Source: Actinernus sp. WN-2022
Taxonomy: Eukaryota > Cnidaria > Anthozoa > Actiniaria > Actinernidae
Assembly (NCBI GenBank): GCA_030867875.1
Contig: JAOWCC010001368.1
Location: forward strand, 6,014,965 to 6,078,964
Length of the DNA stretch: 64,000 bases
Direction: 5' to 3'
Position 1 is the stretch's first letter. The number at the start of each line of letters is the position of its first letter. The notes beneath the pieces are model-generated. The model was not told the DNA's origin. It did no database searches and was given only the letters and a program-made list of their open reading frames with translations. This document shows, piece after piece, positions 41,765 to 51,868 of the stretch. A program made the translations under genes and the position numbers.

Positions 41765-42900
41765 AATATTGTGTGGTTATGCTCTTGAAGGACGCGGAGA
41801 GCTTGCCAAGGTACCAAACTTGCGCAGACAAGTTCAATGAAAGATGGTCACAACTCGGCGGAGAACAGACCTTCAGCGAGACTCCAAATAGAAGAACTTC
41901 TCGAAAGTTCACAAGATTGTGTTCCAAATAAGTTGTCAGTGTCCGAAATAAAACTTCACAGAGACTAAACGTGAAGAAAAAAATCCTACACCACATAGAT
42001 GTACAGCCCAAAATTTCTCAAACACAAATTTCCGCCCTCGTCAGTACAGTTTATTAGCGACCATTGGCTCTGTGTTAAGGTGATGTTTCACACGATGATT
42101 TCCAACGCCGATTTTTTTGCACAGTATTGTTACACAAGACTCAACAGTGTGACATGGCGCGCTGGACGATTTTAGCGCAATCTTCGTTGCTTCATGTAAC
42201 ACCCAAGCAGTTGACTTTTCGCCCCCCATGGAAACGAGGCTACATGACCCCATTCGTCCGTCGTCTTATTTGAACGAGGGTATCGCAGTAGGGGACTGTT
42301 TGATAGCTAAATATTGCGCTAAAAATCGTCCCGCGCTAAAAGTTATGTAGTGTAACTTGCATTAAATAATGTCGTGCCAGAAAAATTGTTGATAATAGTT
42401 TCGTACGACATCACCTTTATACTGTGCTCGACGTTATGACGTTGTCCGCTAGGCGATCAACAGGTTAGTAAACTGTAATTCGTGCCCTAGATGGTCATGT
42501 AGTATTTAAACAGAAATGGGCATTGCCACAGTCTGAAAATAATATGTTGAAATAAATAGTTCTACCAAGAAAATTCTACAGTTGCGGGTACAAAAAACGC
42601 AGTCTGATATATAAGAAATACATAGTTAGTTCTTCACAATGAAGTTTATTTTCTGTAGAAAAAAAATCCAGAGTGGACTGAGCTTGGTAGATCTGCTTAT
42701 TTTATCATACCATACAAGGAAATTATTTTCTTGGTGGCAGAAAAGCAGCAGTTCTTCGTTGCAAAGTCCAATGAAAATACGAGGCGCGACACGTGGCTGA
42801 TCCCCGCCACACATGCTGGGCTGAAAATATGAACAATGAGATTGTAATATGATGAAAAAGAATTCATATTTTGTGTCGAGAGAGATGGATTATAAATAAA
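41765..42900 (+). other. eIF4G 3' UTR region with three candidate AATAAA signals
   Basis: AATAAA occurs at 41947-41952, 42551-42556 and 42895-42900. If the first is used the 3' UTR is about 200 bp. If either later one is used, the UTR includes the hairpin element at 42078-42416. Which is used cannot be read from the sequence. Confidence 0.45.
42078..42416. mobile_element. TTA-flanked MITE just downstream of the eIF4G stop, 339 bp
   Basis: AGGTGATGT at 42078 and ACATCACCT to 42416 with inner pairs (GCGCTGGACGATTTTAGCGC against GCGCTAAAAATCGTCCCGCGC). TTA at 42075-42077 and 42417-42419 fits the TWA duplication of PIF/Harbinger-type elements. Confidence 0.75.
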
Positions 42901-43084
42901 GTAATGTTTGAATGGTGTAAAATCTTGTCTGTTAATATTTTTTGTATTTCATAAAAGTTGGTTAAGGAACAACGACAAAGGTTTATGGTTACAGATCGGA
43001 TTGAGTGCATAGTAAAACCAAAAGTAACTACGGCCAATTACGGGAGCAAGCAAAACACAAGCCAATCACGAATTGAAGTAATTC

Positions 43085-43345
43085 GTGATTGGTTCACAGA
43101 GGGGTATGGTTAGGAAAACCGGCAAACGCAAAGGGGCTAACAAAGGCGCTAACAAGGCGCTGCGGTTTATGTTGGAAGGGGGTAAGACGAAATTGTGCAC
43201 GGTCATGGCTCATTAGCTACGGTTGAACGACTGAACCAAAAGGCTGAACCCACGTTTCTATTGGCCGATTAACATGGTTGAAAAAAAGAGCAAACAACAA
43301 AGGTCACTGGGTTTCCTAAACCACCTCTATTAACTATGGTTTTAA
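43085..43345. repeat. Interspersed repeat: empty-site paralogue of 47260-48410
   Basis: On the reverse strand this reads TTTTTTTCAACCATGTTAAT, CCAATAGAAACGTGGGTTCA, CATGACCGTGCACAATTTCG, TCTTACCCCCTTCCAACAT, matching 47265-47398 joined to 48335-48410. It therefore shows that repeat family without the 47399-48334 insertion. Confidence 0.8.
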
Positions 43346-43921
43346 CCAATCAGGTACCCTGGGTTCCAGAGGTGAAATGTGCCACGGCGCCAGATACGAA
43401 AAACCACTAAAAAAACAATCTTTAGATGTGGCCAAAAAACTGGAAACGTATTCCCCGACTAATGCAATGACACAGACCTCCGGGGACGAGGTAAACAGTC
43501 CTTAAAACGATATATCGAAACGAAAAGCAACTGAGTACTTATAAACTGACTGACTGACTGACGTAGATTGACTTCACCTTTCCCCGCTCCATGCTTAAAT
43601 AGTACCAGCAATCTCTGCCTCGTGCCGTTCTGACTAATTCGTTCCTACGTCTCTCAACCGTCTGAAATTACATTTTGCAATGGTTTTAGTTTGGAACTTG
43701 ATTGGCTGGAAATGATAACATTTCTTCACAGCCAACAGAAAAGCTTATAGCAAACGCAAAACCAAAGCAGTCACTTGTGACGTTCGACATAATTCAATGC
43801 TGATGTATTTGTCAGTGTTGGTGCTTTTCCCCACAAGGCCATTACAAAATGGCCCTAAATGTCCCTCCTGGGCCTGGTTGTTCGAAGCAAGGGTAACTAT
43901 TCCGAGGATAGCACTGAATAT

Positions 43922-44700
43922 GTACATACATACATACATACATACTTTATTTATACACGTAAGAAACCATCAGTAATAGCATAACATTAAAAGTAAAATT
44001 TTAAAATCGTAAAAAGAATGCCTACTGCTTTACATGTTTGACGTGTCTTATAAGATTGTGATTACAATAGTGTATGTTTACGTAGTTTAGTTCTAAAAAT
44101 ATTAATTGTATCAGATAATCTGATATCCTCAGGCAATGAATTCCGAAGTTCAGCCCCGTTGTAGCAAATTCGTTTTTTGCCAAAGTTAGTCCGGGGCTGT
44201 GGCATAGATATTTTGGAACTCGCACCTCTCAGATCATATTTTAGGGCCGAGTTTCGTCTTTCAAACTTTTTAGTTAGATATGTGGGAGCCAGACCGTGCA
44301 GGGCTTTGTACATTAGGATAGCCTTTTGGGTGGCTCTCCGACTGTCGAGCCTTTTCCAACTGAGGGTTTCCAAGAGATCATCGATATGAGTTTGGAATGG
44401 GAGATTTGTCAGTATGCGGGCTGCACGATTTTGTAGTTTCTGAAGTTTGTCTGCCAAACCTTTGTTTAAGTTACCCCAGACGCAACTACAGTAGTCAAAA
44501 TGAGATTGAACTAGGGATTTGTATACACTCATCAGTGCCGAGTATGGAATGAACGGTCTTAGGCGTTTAAGGGCACCAAGGCCAGACGATATTTTTTTTG
44601 TAAGCTTTTCTATATGAGTGTTCCAAGACAGCGAATCGTCAAGGTGTATTCCGAGATACTTAACCGTAATTGTTCGCTCGCCCTTGAAACCAAACGAACC
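43922..44700 (-). mobile_element. 5'-truncated non-LTR retrotransposon (L2/CR1-like)
   Basis: Read on the minus strand it has the end of a reverse transcriptase ORF (see 44062-44700), about 120 bases of 3' non-coding sequence and a tail AATAAAGTATGTATGTATG made of TATG repeats. The 5' end is lost near 44700, as usual for these elements. Clade assignment is from general resemblance. Confidence 0.78.
44062..44700 (-). CDS. Reverse transcriptase C-terminal part (non-LTR), truncated
   Basis: The open frame runs from the truncation near 44700 to the stop at 44062; the usual start at 44532 is internal. It reads VKYLGIHLDDSLSWNTHIEK (the KYLG-x-x-LD block after the catalytic palm), then MSVYKSLVQSHFDYCSCVWG, KLQKLQNRAARILTN and a C-terminal region with LVYKALHG-like, PRTNFGKKR and GAELRNSLP motifs. 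The catalytic YxDD region is missing, so it cannot be active. It would have copied element RNA at a nicked genomic site. No frameshift was seen, so the insertion is relatively young. Confidence 0.88.
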   Translation of the reverse strand, partial: GSFGFKGERTITVKYLGIHLDDSLSWNTHIEKLTKKISSGLGALKRLRPFIPYSALMSVYKSLVQSHFDYCSCVWGNLNKGLADKLQKLQNRAARILTNLPFQTHIDDLLETLSWKRLDSRRATQKAILMYKALHGLAPTYLTKKFERRNSALKYDLRGASSKISMPQPRTNFGKKRICYNGAELRNSLPEDIRLSDTINIFRTKLRKHTLL

Positions 44701-45707
44701 ACGTTACTTAAATGTAATTGTAACTACAGTTTACCCTCTGGTTACCAATTAACCCCGGGGTAGCGCTTACCCCACACAGCGGTCAAACGTCTGCGCGTGC
44801 GTATTACGGTCAGTCTGGTGGTCGGGTGCGCAAATTTACCTTAAAACCTATTACAGTGATCTTCTACCCCCAAAAGTTAAGAAAAATACGTGAAAGTTAA
44901 GCTTTTTATTTTCACAGTCGACGAGAAATTGAACAAACTTCAAACTGAGTTTGCCCAAAATTTTCGTAATTTACCAAAGAAGTTCTCAAGGTTTGAAAGC
45001 GGGTTTGTGAACAGTGACGGTCGCCGGCTAGCTTTGAATTCGTTTTGGAATATGTTGTTGTTGCAAGACTTTTGACGCTGCGCAGACGTTTGACCGCTGT
45101 GTGCGCTTACCCTTGCTTCGAACAACCGCTGACCCTGGTGGATGAGGCTAGTCTCAGCAAGAGAAATATGCAAATGTTTATTTCCTAATGACGCAAGATG
45201 AAGAACAGGCCTCTCTCTGATACCATGGTTACCAGCTCGCCCTGGAAACCAAACGAACCACGCTACTGTAAACCAAATGGCCGAGGGAAAGTGAGGGGGG
45301 AGGGAGGGGTGCAGGAGGAAATGAAAAGGGATTAGGTGGACTAGGATGAACAGGGAGTCGGAGAATGATATAAAACAAATTATATATAATCCTTCCCCGA
45401 TAACAATATTAAATATTTTGACTATCGCGTTTTGCTCCTTTCCCCTATGACTTCATTTTTGGCCGTTCAAACTTTTTTTATGACCGTTCCCCGCCTGCTA
45501 ATTTCTGACAAGACAAACCATCCTACTTTCCGTGCTATGGCGGCTATTTCATCAGCTGAAAATTCGGTTTTCGAGTTTAGTCTTCCAATATTTGAAAATC
45601 GTCACAATGCTGTTGTTTAAATTCCCCTCCTCCGGGCCAAAAAGGTTGTTCAAATGCTCCATCCCGTGGTCATATTAGGCGATCAAATGCCTCTACCTCT
45701 AGCCTGC

Positions 45708-46755
45708 TTGCTGGCTCTGGTTGATTTGGGGTTCCTGTGGTGGGGGAGAGGAGGAGGAAGGAGGCGAAAGAGAAAGGAGAGCCTGCAACAAGAGCCTGCA
45801 ACAAGAGCCTGCAACAAGAACCTGTGTTTTTGAAATTTCCCGTTCGTCCACGAACGGGATTATCTGATTGGTTGAACCTAGAAGAGGCGCGTGCACTTTG
45901 TTCGAAAATGGCGTGTATTATGGTGTAAGCAGCACGCGCGAGCTAAAATTGAAAACTTTTCAAGGGCACCCAACGAGTACTTTTTGAAATTCGTTTGAAA
46001 CCAGTTGTCTGCAGCTTATCTAGCCATTTTAAGGCGCCTACTATGTCTTTTGACGTATTCTAGAAAGCTATTAGCTGTTCGGATTTTCTAGGTGGAAATC
46101 GCGTCAACCGAAAATACTATGGCAAAATATTCCCGGCCTACGAATTTGTTAGTAGTCTAGAACAGAAACAATAATTTTCTAGCCCAAGTAACTTCATGTT
46201 GCAAAGTTTTGTGGAGGTACGAATTTTTTAGGGATTCTTTTTTCCCAATTCGTCTATTGATTAGACGAATTGGGACGTACGAATATTTTAGGGGAAACCT
46301 TTTAGTCTCCCTTTTCTTCTATAAGTTTCTAGGGATTGAAAACAAATTTTCTAGCCATTATTTCAGAAAACAATTTTCTAGGGACAATTTTTTCAAATCC
46401 GAAAGTTTTAGGCTAACTTACTCTCCCGAACAGGTTTTTAACCGAAAACTTCGTTGGGTGCTCTTGACTTTTCACTCATGATCAAATCATTTTTCTGCTG
46501 TTTTCTCGTTTTCTCAGGTTTTTATTATCAAACATGCAGTAGAAATACAAGGGGTTCAATGCTAGGGTACATTTATAACAGAATCACGTCGAAAATGTTG
46601 ATTTTAAAATTCTTTGTGAAACTTGTAACTTGCAATGGTATGTGACATCATGGGGGCGAATATCAAAAACACAAGGTCTTGTCGCAGGCTCTCCTTTCTC
46701 TACATCCTCCTTCCCCCTCCTCTCACCCACCACAGGAACCCCAAATTAACCAGAG
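45708..46755. mobile_element. About 1-kb TIR element with a 13-bp repeat in one arm
   Basis: TGCTGGCTCTGGTTGATTTG (about 45709) and TTCCTGTGGTGGGGGAGAGG are inverted at 46690-46757 (CTCTCACCCACCACAGGAAC, AAATTAACCAGAGCCGGCA). The left arm alone has GAGCCTGCAACAA three times. A second inverted pair (CAAGGGCACCCAACGA near 45961, TCGTTGGGTGCTCTTG near 46452) and repeated TTTCTAGGG motifs fill the middle. Confidence 0.75.
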
Positions 46756-47029
46756 CCGGCACATAGTAATAGTTGTGTCACCGCATATTGTTTTCAACGG
46801 GCATTTTAAATATTAGTAAGCAATTCACATTGAGCACAAAGCTGTTTTTCAAGCCAGTCGAGTTCGAGAAAACCACGCAGCACGTAACATGAAATCGAGG
46901 CTTCTTCAAATTCTGTCCCCACCCCTCCCGTCTGGTATCAAATTCCCCACCCCTTCAACTCTCCGGGCACGACGAGTCCAATGCCAGGGGTATGCCTGAG
47001 GGGGTGGTTGATGTTTCAATTACTTTGGG

Positions 47030-47112
47030 TCTGCGACCTCGTTACCAGGGTCTTCTCGGTCAGATCGCCATCTTGGACCTGACCAAGAAGACCCTGGGAA
47101 CGAGGTTGGTCT
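47030..47112. mobile_element. Hairpin MITE (CCAGGGTCTTCTCGGTC)
   Basis: ACCTCGTTACCAGGGTCTTC...TCGGTCAG is inverted as CTGACCAAGAAGACCCTGGG...AACGAGGT. A half copy is at 11618. Confidence 0.85.
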
Positions 47113-47398
47113 GCGTTAATAACTGGATAATTATTATCCTGCTAGACATGCAAATATCGGTGCCTCATGTTTGTCGGCCATTTTGGATTCGTCTAAAAGG
47201 TAGGTTTACCGTCTAGTTCACATTAAAAATATAAATTAATTTAATCATAGTTAATAGAGTTAGCTTTTTTCAACCGTGACCCTGCACAAAACACAATAGA
47301 AATTCCAATGTGTTAATCAATCAGCCAATAGAAACGTGTGAGTTCAGTCGTTCAGGGCACGCTAAATGAACTATGACCCTGCACAATCTTTTGTCTTA

Positions 47399-48334
47399 TG
47401 CACCTATCAGCGGCTTCCCCGAGGGGTCGACCCCCGAGGTAACCAGGGGGATTGTAAAAAGACAGAAACAATCTTGATGATTTCCCCCAGGGGTAGGGGA
47501 ATCGTCCCTTTCAAAGTCCCCTGGTTAGGTCTTCCACGACCTACAATCCCCCGTCATTTTGCACGAAATGAGATCGATGGAGCTGAATTGACTACTTAAC
47601 ACTCTATTTTCAACAGAAAATGTAACTTTATTAACACTTCAATGATATAAAAGTATAAAAGTTGACAATTCTTGCTGCGAGCTAACATGCATTTTGTTTT
47701 AGCATTAATGATACGAAAATTCGATATTTTGGCAAAACTAAACATAAAAAAGTTATGCTTCATATGTAATGATTTCATTTATGGCAAACTTGGTGACAGA
47801 TAGTCAATAGATAATCCCAAAAGGATTGGATTTTAAAAGTCGTCCTTACCCGACGGTTGTAGATGGCATCCATTGCGAAAAGCACGTGAAGCACTAGTAC
47901 CCAGTCTATACTGCTCGAGGTACGACAGGTAGCCCAAGTCAAGAATACTCGGCATCGAAATTCTACACTGCACTGGTCGTCTTAGCCTGATTTTCAGACG
48001 GTACGAGGTCGTCCGCTTCACTTCACCGAGGGGGAGGAAGCGAGCGGACGACCTCGTACCGTCTGAAAATCAGGCTATGGTCGTCTAGGTATATCTCATA
48101 TCACGCTTTAACTCTTGTATTAATAAACAAGAAAAAACAATCTCCGTGGTTAGTTTCCCTGATGACAAAAATAATTTGAACAAATCCCCCACCCCAGTTT
48201 TCCAACCCTAAAACAAAGTCGAGCATTTCCCCGACCCCAGGGGCAATGTTTGCATTCAATCCTCCTGTATTCCCCCACATATCACCGTGGTTACCCCGGG
48301 GGTCGACCCCTCGGGGAAGCCGCTGATAGGTGCA
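47399..48334. mobile_element. PIF/Harbinger-like non-autonomous element, 936 bp, TTA duplication
   Basis: 46-bp TIRs with one mismatch (TGCACCTATCAGCGGCTTCC...CCGAGGGGTCGACCCC), TTA at 47396-47398 and 48335-48337. The paralogous repeat at 43085-43345 has a single TTA at the same place, proving the duplication. Inside is a nested hairpin (47986-48077). No transposase. Confidence 0.9.
47986..48077. mobile_element. 92-bp perfect hairpin inside the Harbinger-like element
   Basis: TAGCCTGATTTTCAGACGGT...ACGAGGTCGTCCGCT pairs fully with AGCGGACGACCTCGTACCGT...CTGAAAATCAGGCTA around a loop of about 20 bases. Confidence 0.92.
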
Positions 48335-48619
48335 TTACCCCTTCCAACATAAATCTCAGCGCCTTTGGAAGCCCTTTGAAGTTTGCCGGGTTTCATAACC
48401 ATTCCACTCTATTAACTACGATTTAATACTTCAACGCTTCCTTCCTATTTACTATAGTTCATTACAAATACTTCTTCAATTTGTGTAAATCAATTTCATA
48501 CAAGGGTGGGGGATTTGATCCGTTTTGACTCAGAATTTAGTCCCCAGGGTGGGGATTTTGACCAAAAATTCTCCCAAAAAGTGGCTTACTGTATTTTGCG
48601 AAACGAAACGAAACGAAAC

Positions 48620-48754
48620 GAAGTTGTAATTTGCGAAGTTGTAATTTGCGAAGTTGTATTTTGCGAAGTTGTAATTTGCGAAGTTGTAATTTGCGAAGTT
48701 GTATTTTGCGAAGTTGTATTTTGCGAAGTTGTATTTTGCGAAGTTGTAATTTGC
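48620..48754 (+). repeat. 15-bp array, left arm, 9 units
   Basis: Nine units of GAAGTTGTAATTTGC with an A/T variant at one site, order A A T A A T T T A. Preceded by four GAAAC. Open frames on both strands are by-products of a 15-bp period. Confidence 0.95.
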
Positions 48755-49299
48755 GAAGTAACAAAACAACGGGAGTCTGTGAAATACAAAGGTATAAACT
48801 TTCATTTTGTTGACGTAACAGCAAAGCACCTTGGAAACCCACTTGAATAGCCCATTTGACGATGTTGCACACGCAGTCAGTCACAAGTACAACACTGTCT
48901 ATGCGTTTTAAATAACAAAAGAACCAGTTAACCAGAACGAGTTTAAGCAGCTAGCGAGCAACATGGTCAAAAAGGTCTATTAAATGCCTTTTCAGGAATT
49001 ACAACCCGGAAATAGAACGATTATTTTCGATTATTATCATTTTATTAATCACTTCATATATACAATCTTTCATTAGCAAAAAAAATCGTAGTCATATAAC
49101 ATCTTCATTTACGCTACGCTAAGTAAACTGTAAAAGACATTGGCCGACCAATTTACTGTATAGAGATAAGATTTTGAAAGATAAACATCAACAACAATGT
49201 ACAGTTCGATCGCCGGCAAATGGCAGTAAATAAAGAACACATTTTCTCATTCAGAGAGGTCTATAGTACTATCACTGGCTGCACAGGACAACAGCAACA

Positions 49300-49610
49300 G
49301 TGTTAACGTGGAAGCAGTTTAAAGTCAGTTGGAGTTTATATTAACTTTTCGGTTGAATCAGGAACTGTGGGAACTGTGCCCCTGTAAAGCTTTGTATCGT
49401 GAAGTCTCAGTCGAATCAGGAAATGACCTAAAATACGCATGCTATTCACCGTAATGCTTTCAAAGCAGTATAATACTTTAATACTGATAGGTTAAAACAA
49501 TAACGTGGAAGCAGTTTAAAGTCAGTTGAAGTTTCCAACTTGCCGGTTGAATCAGGAAATATCTCCCTCAAGCTTTGTATTGTCAAGTCTGACCTAAAAT
49601 ACTCACGATA
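49300..49610. repeat. About 195-bp direct repeat inside the foldback
   Basis: AACGTGGAAGCAGTTTAAAG, GGTTGAATCAGGAA and AAGCTTTGTAT...AAGTCT recur in order at about 49307 and 49500. Confidence 0.8.
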
Positions 49611-49844
49611 TTTATAAAAGTGGTTTCTGTGTGTTTGTCATGGTTCAATGACCTGGGTAACTCAAGAAGACACTAAAGTAATTAAGTAAATGATAACGTG
49701 GCGAAAGACGACGTACTGCAATTCAGAACACCCGATAAATAAGGGCTAAATGCTTGAAAAATCGAACATACTACCGATCAAATGCGGGACACATATACGT
49801 ATATCATTCAGATTGTAGGTAACAATACATATAAGGTTTCAAAA

Positions 49845-50219
49845 TTAAGTTAGCAGCATTTGTACGACAAGATTTAAGCGATTGGCTGCGCTACTGATCT
49901 GAGTTGGTGAGGTCAATAGACCGTGAAACAGTAGGGTAAGCACCAAGATAAAGGCACTATAAAGCAATGGAACTGGAAGATATATTGCGGAGTTATACAA
50001 TGTTAGATACCAATATCGGATGATATTTAGGTAAATCATCTTAACATTAATTGAAGTTTTCGCACAGAAATGTAGTTTTAGTAGCAGTGTTTGATATGCT
50101 AAACACTCTCCGTTCAAAAAAAAATTATATTGACGGTGAAAACTGAAGACTAAAGCTAACACCACATTTATATACTGAATACTGAGGCGAACAGCACTGT
50201 CTACCTTGTCCTTGATCAT
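49845..50219 (-). CDS. 124-codon hydrophobic ORF in the foldback interior, unrecognised
   Basis: Longest non-repeat frame inside the foldback. The product has two hydrophobic stretches (VVLALVFSF near residue 22 and LLYSAFILVLTLLFHGLL near residue 88), consistent with membrane segments, but no family is recognised and AT-rich DNA gives such frames by chance. Confidence 0.2.
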   Translation of the reverse strand: MIKDKVDSAVRLSIQYINVVLALVFSFHRQYNFFLNGECLAYQTLLLKLHFCAKTSINVKMIYLNIIRYWYLTLYNSAIYLPVPLLYSAFILVLTLLFHGLLTSPTQISSAANRLNLVVQMLLT

Positions 50220-50317
50220 TCTGGGCTATTCAAGTGGGTTTCCAAGGTGCTTTGCTGTTTCGTCGACAAAATGAAAGTTTATACCTTTGTATCACGATTC
50301 ACTGATTACTTTGTTTA

Positions 50318-50945
50318 CTTTTGAGACGCCAATATAACATGGTATTGCGTCTCAGAATACCAGCCTCTGATTGGCTCTTGCGCGAGCCCTTGCAGTTACA
50401 TGGGTTCCAGGTCAAGGTCAAAAGTCGTTTGTTCAACAGCAAGATTTCTACAATTTCACCTTCAAAACACTGTAAATTACAAGATAAGCATCATTCAATC
50501 CTAAAGGTAAGGTTGGCATTGTAGTTTCCGTCAGAAATCTAACACTCTTATTCGCTAAAAGTACAATTTTCATAATTTTTGAAGAGATTTCAAAACACGT
50601 CGCGAAAGTTTTCGCCACTCAAGCCGTGAAACCGTTGCCATAGATATACTAGGCGCCTTTTGAGAATTGAAATTACGATCAGAATAAGTTTGGTGCTTCA
50701 TTCTCTTCTTTCTTTTAACAATTCCCGACTTAACTGTTGAATCGCGATACAAAACTAATTGAGATTTTGAGACGCGATACCGAATTATATTGCCGGCGTT
50801 GGAAGAAAATATATTCTTCGTATTGGGCTTCGTCGCTGCGCGACTCCGCCCAATACGGAATATATTTTCTCCCAACTGGCCGGCAATATAATTCGGTATC
50901 GCGTCTCAAAATCTCAATTAGTTTATAATATTGGCGTCTCAAAAG
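50318..50945. mobile_element. TA-flanked element B (CTTTTGAGACGCCAATAT TIR)
   Basis: CTTTTGAGACGCCAATAT at 50318 is inverted to 50945. TA is at 50316-50317 and 50946-50947. Its right half is a near-perfect hairpin (50754-50925; AATTGAGATTTTGAGACGCG...GATACCGAATTATATTGCCG on both sides). Confidence 0.85.
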
Positions 50946-50947
50946 TA

Positions 50948-51522
50948 CCTTATTATAGGAAATTAACAATGCACGTTGACAACGCGAAAAAAATTAACGT
51001 TACACTAAATTAACGCGAATTTTTCAAAAGTTAGGTTTACATGCATTAAATTAACGCGAATTTTTCGATAAGCATCTTGCTTTATTTACTGCGATTTTCA
51101 TAATTCTGCAAACTCGCACTTTACATTTCTGAACGCCAAACTGCGTTTTGGCTTCCGTCAATAAAACCTTCCAAGACAAGTGCACGGATGTTTCTAAGTT
51201 TTTTTTAAAGCCGAAAATTTGGGTTTGAAGCCTAACTAGACCCTATCAATTCAAAAGATCTTTCAAAGCCTCACGGTGAAATCACCAAGAGCTGCTCACT
51301 CGTTTGATTGACGGAAACCAAACCGCAATAGTGACTCTGAAGAGCCAATAGAGGAGTCATGAACTAATAAGGTTTTGAAATGAAATAAAGGTGCTTTAAA
51401 ATAACAATGTTGTAAAATAGCGTGCATTAAATTTACATCGACATTAATTAAGATACATTAAATTAACGCGAATTTTGTAAAATCGCGTTAATAAAGTGCA
51501 TTGTTAATTTCCTATAATAAGG
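50948..51522. mobile_element. TA-flanked element C (CCTTATTATAGGAAATTAAC TIR)
   Basis: CCTTATTATAGGAAATTAAC...AATGCAC at 50948 is inverted to 51522. TA is at 50946-50947 and 51523-51524, so it shares its left TA with element B. The subterminal region repeats AATTAACGCGAATTTT at both ends. Confidence 0.87.
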
Positions 51523-51557
51523 TAAACAAAATGATCAGTGAATCGTGATACAACTTC

Positions 51558-51692
51558 GCAAATTACAACTTCGCAAAATACAACTTCGCAAATTACAACT
51601 TCGCAAATTACAACTTCGCAAATTACAACTTCGCAAAATACAACTTCGCAAATTACAACTTCGCAAATTACAACTTCGCAAATTACAACTTC
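51558..51692 (-). repeat. 15-bp array, right arm, 9 units
   Basis: Inverted counterpart of 48620-48754, again nine units; read from the outside the variant order is A A A T A A A T A. Confidence 0.95.
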
Positions 51693-51729
51693 GTTTCGTT
51701 TCGTTTCGCAAAATACAGTAAGCCCCAAA

Positions 51730-51795
51730 AGGTCAAATTAAATGCCCCACATCTGCCCGGCCTCCCCCCCTGGGGGTTGACATTGATAGGGTGCA
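51730..51795. mobile_element. Right end of a second Harbinger-like element
   Basis: GGGGGTTGACATTGATAGGG then TGCA and TTA resembles the right end of the 47399-48334 element (GACCCCTCGGGG...GATAGGTGCA, TTA). The matching left end was not found; the 3.1-kb foldback probably inserted inside it. Confidence 0.55.
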
Positions 51796-51799
51796 TTAC

Positions 51800-51868
51800 G
51801 AGCGCCATTTTGGAATTGAATGCAATGAATTTACGGGCACTTTCGAGGAGAGTATTTCCTAAATAAGC
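51800..51868 (+). promoter_or_regulatory. Candidate promoter/5' UTR of the second gene
   Basis: Immediately after the TTA that ends the Harbinger-like element is GCGCCATTTTGGAATTG. GCCATTTTG fits the YY1-type motif common near animal transcription starts. The ATG at 51869 follows 65 bases later. Inferred only from motif and position. Confidence 0.35.

Larger units (their letters stand above)
43876..45127. mobile_element. TIR element split by a non-LTR insertion
   Basis: GGTTGTTCGAAGCAAGGGTAA at 43876 is inverted to 45127 (TTACCCTTGCTTCGAACAAC). A second pair (CACACAGCGGTCAAACGTCT at 44773 against AGACGTTTGACCGCTGTGTG) lies inside. The reverse transcriptase fragment at 43922-44700 interrupts the left part. 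Confidence 0.75.
48585..51722. mobile_element. 3.1-kb foldback element with repeat arrays in both arms
   Basis: The ends CTTACTGTATTTTGCG and CGCAAAATACAGTAAG are followed inward by GAAAC repeats, nine 15-bp repeats and about 100 bp of further inverted sequence (CAAAGGTATAAACTTTCATT, AGCAAAGCACCTTGGAAACC), so the arms are about 280 bp. The right arm is split by two smaller elements (50318-51522). The interior (48860-50220) has a direct repeat and no recognised transposase. The structure resembles Foldback/Galileo-type elements; the family was not identified. Confidence 0.85.

Noticed and set aside
48620..48754. CRISPR array
   Set aside because: Direct repeats of 15 bp have no spacers and lie in an animal transposon arm. 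The same reasoning applies to the 54725-55835 satellite.
48506..48884. Overlapping frames encoding VICEV-like or TSQIT-like repeats (also 51504-51741)
   Set aside because: By-product of the 15-bp arrays in the foldback arms; open in several frames on both strands.
50754..50925. Hairpin precursor of a small RNA
   Set aside because: The long perfect palindrome is better explained as the internal structure of a TA-flanked transposable element; no independent evidence of transcription.
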